From assembly GCF_036346295.1 (NCBI RefSeq), contig NZ_CP107819.1, positions 5,332,001 to 5,396,000 of the forward strand: a stretch of DNA of 64,000 bases, given 5' to 3'. Below the pieces are notes generated by a model. It searched no databases and had not been told where the DNA came from. It was given only the letters and a program-made list of their open reading frames with translations. The position numbers were made by a program, and so were the translations under genes. Shown piece after piece: positions 59,582 to 64,000 of the stretch. The DNA is from Streptomyces sp. NBC_00536 (GTDB taxonomy: Bacteria; Actinomycetota; Actinomycetes; Streptomycetales; Streptomycetaceae). How positions within the stretch are numbered: the first letter of the stretch is position 1; each line of letters begins with the position of its first letter.

Positions 59582-61140
59582 GAAGTCCTCCTCGTGGGGC
59601 TCATGTTGAGCAGGACCCGCGCGGGCGCGGATCCGGCGGGTTCGGCGGTTTCGCGCACGGGACAGGTGTCGTCCAGCGGGTGACTGCCGGCGAGCGCGTC
59701 GGCGTCGGCGCGGGCCGCGGTGGGGATGACGAACCGGTCCTCCAGCTTGGCGACGGCCAGCAGCCGGAACATGTCCTCCATCTCCACGCCCGTCAGGCCC
59801 ACGGCTCGGGCAATCGACTCGTCGCGCTCCTCGCCGAGGTTGATCCGCCGCATGTACGAGCGCATCGCGGCCATCCGGCGCAGCACCGCCCGCACGGGGT
59901 GGGGGTCACCGGCGGTCAGCAGTTCGGCGAGGTACTCGACGGGGATGCGCATCTCGTCGATGGCGCCGAAGAGGTTGCCCGCGTCCTCGCCGTCGCTGCC
60001 GGTGGCGGCGACCGCCTCGACCACGGGGGAGAGCGGGGGGACGTACCAGACCATCGGCATCGTCCGGTACTCCGGATGCAGCGGCAGGGCCACCTGGTAG
60101 GTCGCGATCAGGTCGTACACCGGGGATCGGCGGGCCGCGTCGAGCCATTCGTCGGTGATGCCGGCCGCGCGGGCGGCGGCCACCACGGCCGGGTCGTGCG
60201 GGTCGAGGAAGCACTCCAGCTGCGAGGGATAGAGATCGTGCTCGTCTTCCACGGACGCGGCCTCGGCGACCTTGTCGGCGTCGTAGAGCATCACGCCGAG
60301 GTAGCGCATCCGGCCGACGCAGGTCTCCGAGCAGACGGTCGGCATGCCGACCTCGATGCGCGGGAAGCACAGGGTGCACTTCTCGGCCTTGCCGGTCCGG
60401 TGGTTGAAGTACACCTTCTTGTACGGGCAGCCGGTGACGCACATCCGCCAGCCGCGGCACTGGTCCTGGTCCACCAGGACGATGCCGTCCTCCTCGCGCT
60501 TGTACATCGCGCCCGAGGGGCAGGAGGAGACGCACGCGGGGTTCAGGCAGTGCTCGCAGATCCGCGGGAGGTAGAACATGAAGCTCTGCTCGAACTCGAA
60601 GCGGATCTTCTCGCCGACCTCGTCGCGGATCTTCTCGATGATCGGGTCCTTCGGGGCGTGCGTGGGCGCGCCGCCGAGGTTGTCGTCCCAGTTCGGACCC
60701 CATTCGATCGTGCCGATGGGTTCACCGGTGAGCTGCGAGACGGGCCGGGCGGTGGGCAGGTCGTCGCCCGCCGGGGCCTCGGTGAGGTTCTTGTACTCGT
60801 ACGTCCACGGCTGGTAGTAGTCGGAGATCTCCGGCAGGTCCGGGTTGGCGAAGATCTTGCCGAGCTTGGCGAGCCGCCCGCCCGCCTTGAGCCGCAGCTT
60901 GCCGGACCGGGTGCGCTCCCAGCCGCCCTTCCACTTCTCCTGGTCCTCCCAGCGGCGCGGGTAGCCCTGGCCGGGGAGGGTCTCGACGTTGTTGAACCAG
61001 ACGTACTCGGTGCCCTGCCGGTTGGTCCACGCCTGCTTGCAGGTGACCGAGCAGGTGTGGCAGCCGATGCACTTGTCGAGGTTCATGACCATCGCGACTT
61101 GAGCCATGACGCGTCCGATAGTCGCTTCGCGACGGGGCAT
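59578..61140 (-). CDS. narH: Nitrate reductase beta subunit (Fe-S)
   Basis: 520 aa. Four Cys groups: CIGCHTCSVTC, CEHCLNPACVSSC, CRGWRMCVTGC and CTLC...CSETC, for three 4Fe-4S and one 3Fe-4S centre (Trp in the third group, as usual). It links NarI hemes to NarG. ATG 61140 lies 2 nt after the narG stop with GGAG eight nt upstream inside narG; ATG 61107 is the alternative. Confidence 0.95.
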   Translation of the reverse strand: MPRREATIGRVMAQVAMVMNLDKCIGCHTCSVTCKQAWTNRQGTEYVWFNNVETLPGQGYPRRWEDQEKWKGGWERTRSGKLRLKAGGRLAKLGKIFANPDLPEISDYYQPWTYEYKNLTEAPAGDDLPTARPVSQLTGEPIGTIEWGPNWDDNLGGAPTHAPKDPIIEKIRDEVGEKIRFEFEQSFMFYLPRICEHCLNPACVSSCPSGAMYKREEDGIVLVDQDQCRGWRMCVTGCPYKKVYFNHRTGKAEKCTLCFPRIEVGMPTVCSETCVGRMRYLGVMLYDADKVAEAASVEDEHDLYPSQLECFLDPHDPAVVAAARAAGITDEWLDAARRSPVYDLIATYQVALPLHPEYRTMPMVWYVPPLSPVVEAVAATGSDGEDAGNLFGAIDEMRIPVEYLAELLTAGDPHPVRAVLRRMAAMRSYMRRINLGEERDESIARAVGLTGVEMEDMFRLLAVAKLEDRFVIPTAARADADALAGSHPLDDTCPVRETAEPAGSAPARVLLNMSPTRRTS

Positions 61141-61142
61141 GC

Positions 61143-64000
61143 CTAGTACTCCACGTTCTGGTCGCGGCGGCGGATGACCGTCACCTCGTCGCGCTGGTTG
61201 CCGGTCGGGCCCAGGTAGTTGAAGGCCCAGGTCAGCTGGGCGTAGCCGCCGACGAGGTGGGTGGGCTTGAGCATCACCCGGGTCAGCGAGTTGTGGATGC
61301 CGCCGCGGCGGCCGGTCTTCTCGGTCTTGGGGACGCCGACCGTGCGCTCCTGGGCGTGGTTCATGTAGACCGTGCCCGGCGGCATCTTGTGGGAGACGAT
61401 CGCGCGGGCGGTGACCACGCCGTTGCGGTTGACCGCCTCGATCCAGTCGTTGTCCGCGACCCCGATCGCGTCGGCGTCCTGCGGGGACATCCACACGGTC
61501 TGCCCGCCGCGGCCCAGGGTCATCATGTAGAGGTTGTCCTGGTACTGGCTGTGGATCGCCCACTTGTTGTGGGGCGTCAGGTACCGCACGGCCACCGACT
61601 TCTCCTTCTCGTCGACGGTGCCCAGCTCGGGCTCCCCGTACAGCCGGTGCATGTTCAGCGGTGGCTTGTAGACGGGCATCGACTCGCCCACCTCGTGCAG
61701 CCAGTCGTGGTCGAGGAAGAAGTGCTGGCGGCCGGTGAGGGTGTGCCAGGGCTTGAGGTGCTCGGTGTTGACCGTGAAGGCGGTGTAGCGGCGCCCGCCG
61801 GCCTCGCTGCCCGACCACTCGGGCGAGGTGATCACCGGGACCGGGCGGGCCTGCGTGTCGGCGAAGGTGATCCGCTTGCCCTCGGCCTCCGCGGCCAGAT
61901 GGGCCATCGGGGTGCCGACCTTCTTCTCCAGGGTCTCGAAGCCCTGGGTGGCCAGGCGGCCGTTGCTGGTGCCGGAGAGGGAGAGGATCGCCTCGCAGGC
62001 CTGCTGGGCGGTCTCCAGCCGGGGGCGGCCGTCGGCGGCGCCGCCGCGGACCGTGCCGTTCTTGGCGCCGAGGTAGGTGATCTCCTCGGCGACGTCGAAG
62101 GTGATGGCCTTCGTCGTCACGCCGAGCGTGTCCACCAGCGGCCCCAGCGCGGCGAACTTCTCGCCGACCGCGCCGTAGTCGCGCTCGACGACCTGCAGGT
62201 TGTACATGGTCCGGCCGGGTACGGGCTCGCACTCGCCCTTCGACCAGTCCAGCGCGACCCCGCCGGGCTGGGCCATCTCGCCGCCCGGGGTGTCGTGCTG
62301 GAGGGCGGTGGCGACCAGGTCCTTGCGCACGCCCAGGTGGGTCTTGGCCAGCTCGCCGAACCGTTCCGCCAGCCCTTTGAAGGCGTCGTAGTCGGACCGC
62401 GCCTGCCAGGGCGGGTCCACGGCCGGGGTGAAGGCGTGCAGGAAGGGGTGCATGTCGGTGGAGGACAGGTCGTGCTTCTCGTACCAGGTCGCCGCCGGGA
62501 AGACCACGTCCGACAGGAGCGTCGTCGAGGTCATCCGGAAGTCCATCGTCATGAGCAGGTCGAGCTTGCCCTCGACGTCCTCGTCCCGGTAGGTCACGTC
62601 CTTCGGGGAGCAACGCGGCCCGTCCTCCGGCAGGTTGGAGTGCGTGCCCAGCAGGTGCTTGAGGAAGTACTCGTTGCCCTTGGAGCTGGAGCCCAGCAGA
62701 TTGGCCCGCCATACGTTCAGCACGCGCGGCCAGTTGCCGGGCGCGTCCGGGTCCTCGCCCGCGAAGCCCAGCTCACCGCTCTTCAGTTGCTCGACGGCGC
62801 TCGCCACCGGGTCCTCGGCCTCGCCCAGCTCCAGCGGATTGCGGTCGAAGGTCGGGTAGGAGGGCATCCAGCCCATCCGGGCGCTCGCGGCCAGGCAGTC
62901 GGAGCCGGTCATGTCCTTGAAGACGCCCTCGCCGAGCGGCGAGGCCAGCGCCTCGGCGGGCAGGGTGTCGTAGCGCCACTGGTCGGTGTGCAGGTAGAAC
63001 CAGGCCGCGCCGATCATCTGGCGCGGCGGGCGCGACCAGTCGGAGGCCGCCGCGAGGGTGGCCCAGCCGGTGACCGGACGGCACTTCTCCTGGCCGACGT
63101 AGTGGCCCCAGCCGCCGCCGTTGCGGCCCTGGCAGCCGGTGAGGGTGAGCAGGGCGAGGAAGGAGCGGTAGATGGTCTCGGAGTGGAACCAGTGGTTGGT
63201 GCCCGCGCCCATCAGGATCATGCAGCGCCCCCGCGACCGCTCGGCCGTCTCCGCGAACTCCCGGGCCACCCGCGCGGCCTGGGCGGCCGGCACCGAGGTC
63301 AGGGACTCCTGCCAGCCGGGCGTGCCGGGCTGGCTCGCGTCCTCGGACGAGGCGGGCCACTCGCCGGGCAGCCCCGCGCGGGCCACCCCGTACTGCGCGA
63401 GCATCAGGTCGAAGACCGTGGTGACCAGCCGGTCCCCGAGACGGCGTACGGGCACGCCGCGGCGGATGACCCCGCCGCGCTCGTCGTCCTCGAAGCGGGG
63501 CAGGGTGACCGCGACGCTCTCCACGGCGTCCGAGCCATCCGTGTCCTGTGCGTACAGGGTCAGCCGGGGCACGGTGTCGCCGAGGTCGAGGTTCCACTCG
63601 GGCCGCTCGTTCTTGCCCCAGCGGTGGCCGAGGGTGCCGTTCGGGACCACCGGTTCGCCGGTCACGTCATCGATCAGCACCGTCTTCCAGCGCGCGTTCT
63701 CGGTGTCGTGCCCGAGATCGGCGGCGGTCACGAACTTGCCCGGCACCAGACCCTGTTCGGTTTCCCGCAGGGACACCAGGAAGGGGAGGTCGGTGTACTG
63801 GCGGACGTAATCCGTGAAGAACGGCGTCTGCTTCTCGACGAAGAATTCCTTGAGGATGACATGGCCCATCGCGAGGGCCAGCGCGCCGTCCGTGCCGGGG
63901 TGCGGATGCATCCATTCGTCGGCGAACTTCGTGTTGTCCGCGTAATCCGGGGAGACCGTGACGACCTTCTGGCCGCGGTAACGGGCCTCGGTCATCCAGT
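61143..64000 (-). CDS. narG: Nitrate reductase alpha subunit, C-terminal ~950 residues (5' end beyond window)
   Basis: Molybdopterin subunit that reduces nitrate to nitrite in the cytoplasm. The frame runs off the right edge; about 950 of ~1230 residues are here. Matching pieces include ARYRGQKVVTVSPDYADNTK, HPHPGTDGALALAMGH, LMGAGTNHWFHSETIYRSF and the C-terminal GPTGNQRDEVTVIRRRDQNVEY. Missing upstream are the N-terminal Fe-S cluster and the promoter, so oxygen or nitrate control cannot be seen. First gene of narGHJI in this window. Confidence 0.97.
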   Translation of the reverse strand, partial: WMTEARYRGQKVVTVSPDYADNTKFADEWMHPHPGTDGALALAMGHVILKEFFVEKQTPFFTDYVRQYTDLPFLVSLRETEQGLVPGKFVTAADLGHDTENARWKTVLIDDVTGEPVVPNGTLGHRWGKNERPEWNLDLGDTVPRLTLYAQDTDGSDAVESVAVTLPRFEDDERGGVIRRGVPVRRLGDRLVTTVFDLMLAQYGVARAGLPGEWPASSEDASQPGTPGWQESLTSVPAAQAARVAREFAETAERSRGRCMILMGAGTNHWFHSETIYRSFLALLTLTGCQGRNGGGWGHYVGQEKCRPVTGWATLAAASDWSRPPRQMIGAAWFYLHTDQWRYDTLPAEALASPLGEGVFKDMTGSDCLAASARMGWMPSYPTFDRNPLELGEAEDPVASAVEQLKSGELGFAGEDPDAPGNWPRVLNVWRANLLGSSSKGNEYFLKHLLGTHSNLPEDGPRCSPKDVTYRDEDVEGKLDLLMTMDFRMTSTTLLSDVVFPAATWYEKHDLSSTDMHPFLHAFTPAVDPPWQARSDYDAFKGLAERFGELAKTHLGVRKDLVATALQHDTPGGEMAQPGGVALDWSKGECEPVPGRTMYNLQVVERDYGAVGEKFAALGPLVDTLGVTTKAITFDVAEEITYLGAKNGTVRGGAADGRPRLETAQQACEAILSLSGTSNGRLATQGFETLEKKVGTPMAHLAAEAEGKRITFADTQARPVPVITSPEWSGSEAGGRRYTAFTVNTEHLKPWHTLTGRQHFFLDHDWLHEVGESMPVYKPPLNMHRLYGEPELGTVDEKEKSVAVRYLTPHNKWAIHSQYQDNLYMMTLGRGGQTVWMSPQDADAIGVADNDWIEAVNRNGVVTARAIVSHKMPPGTVYMNHAQERTVGVPKTEKTGRRGGIHNSLTRVMLKPTHLVGGYAQLTWAFNYLGPTGNQRDEVTVIRRRDQNVEY

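Noticed and set aside
1..64000. tRNA and rRNA genes
   Set aside because: The intergenic gaps were read for T-loop GGTTCGA-type motifs and cloverleaf arms; none was convincing.

Overview
This 64-kb window is chromosomal DNA from a Streptomyces-type actinobacterium. The evidence is very high GC, GTG starts as common as ATG, dense 4-nt ATGA/GTGA start-stop overlaps, several apparently leaderless mRNAs, and typical actinobacterial genes (a MoeZ sulfurtransferase, DUF3107, DUF3117 and DUF3152 proteins, a TatB-linked ECF sigma operon, a 7Fe ferredoxin). No rRNA, tRNA or CRISPR array was seen. The left edge cuts a cell-envelope-type gene and the right edge cuts narG.

Layout. 0.8-4.3 kb: a four-gene unit of ABC ATPase, ABC-2 permease, NarL-type histidine kinase and response regulator, with a perfect inverted repeat in front. 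4.5-9.9 kb: SirB1-like and GNAT genes, FdxA ferredoxin, DapC, and two secreted or anchored proteins. 10-13.8 kb: dapE, a LOG-family gene, a divergent FolP2-like dihydropteroate synthase, a DivIVA-like protein and Tag glycosylase. 14.1-20.9 kb: enoyl-CoA hydratase, DUF3117, an O-methyltransferase, then ECF sigma factor, zinc anti-sigma factor, HtrA protease and TatB. 20.9-26.9 kb, mostly minus strand: Mrp ATPase, DUF1003, a soluble MgtE/CBS protein, a lipoprotein and CorA with a long structured leader. From memory, the 10-27 kb order parallels the M. tuberculosis Rv1202-Rv1239 region.

27.9-29.65 kb is a mobile remnant: a TnpB-like RuvC nuclease without the usual zinc finger, a 22-codon upstream ORF that may be a fused relic of an IS607-type recombinase, and a perfect 13-bp terminal hairpin. 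30-41.4 kb holds PHP, MarC, hydrolase, DEAD-box helicase, ferritin-like, DUF3107, TetR and DUF3152 genes, recalling the M. tuberculosis Rv3206-Rv3211 block; MoeZ (52-53 kb) belongs to the same block but is separated by about 10 kb. That interval carries an oligopeptide ABC transporter behind a 31-aa His/Cys-containing leader peptide, and a coupled four-gene set (PelF-like glycosyltransferase, membrane protein, sugar epimerase, spherulin-4-like protein) that looks like a surface-glycan pathway.

53.2-64 kb, all minus strand: a secreted S33-type peptidase, a repeat field with five near-identical 78-bp tandem units, then narG-narH-narJ-narI followed by a radical SAM/SPASM gene and a protoporphyrinogen-oxidase-type gene. 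This may be a nitrate-respiration operon with its own heme-supply genes.

A palindromic interspersed repeat with core CTCAAACGCCGGCG recurs between genes, inside at least one reading frame (DUF3152) and as the seed of the tandem array. The most novel candidates are the TnpB-like remnant, the PelF/spherulin-4 cluster, the corA leader RNA, the leader peptide before the peptide transporter and the nar-heme gene association.
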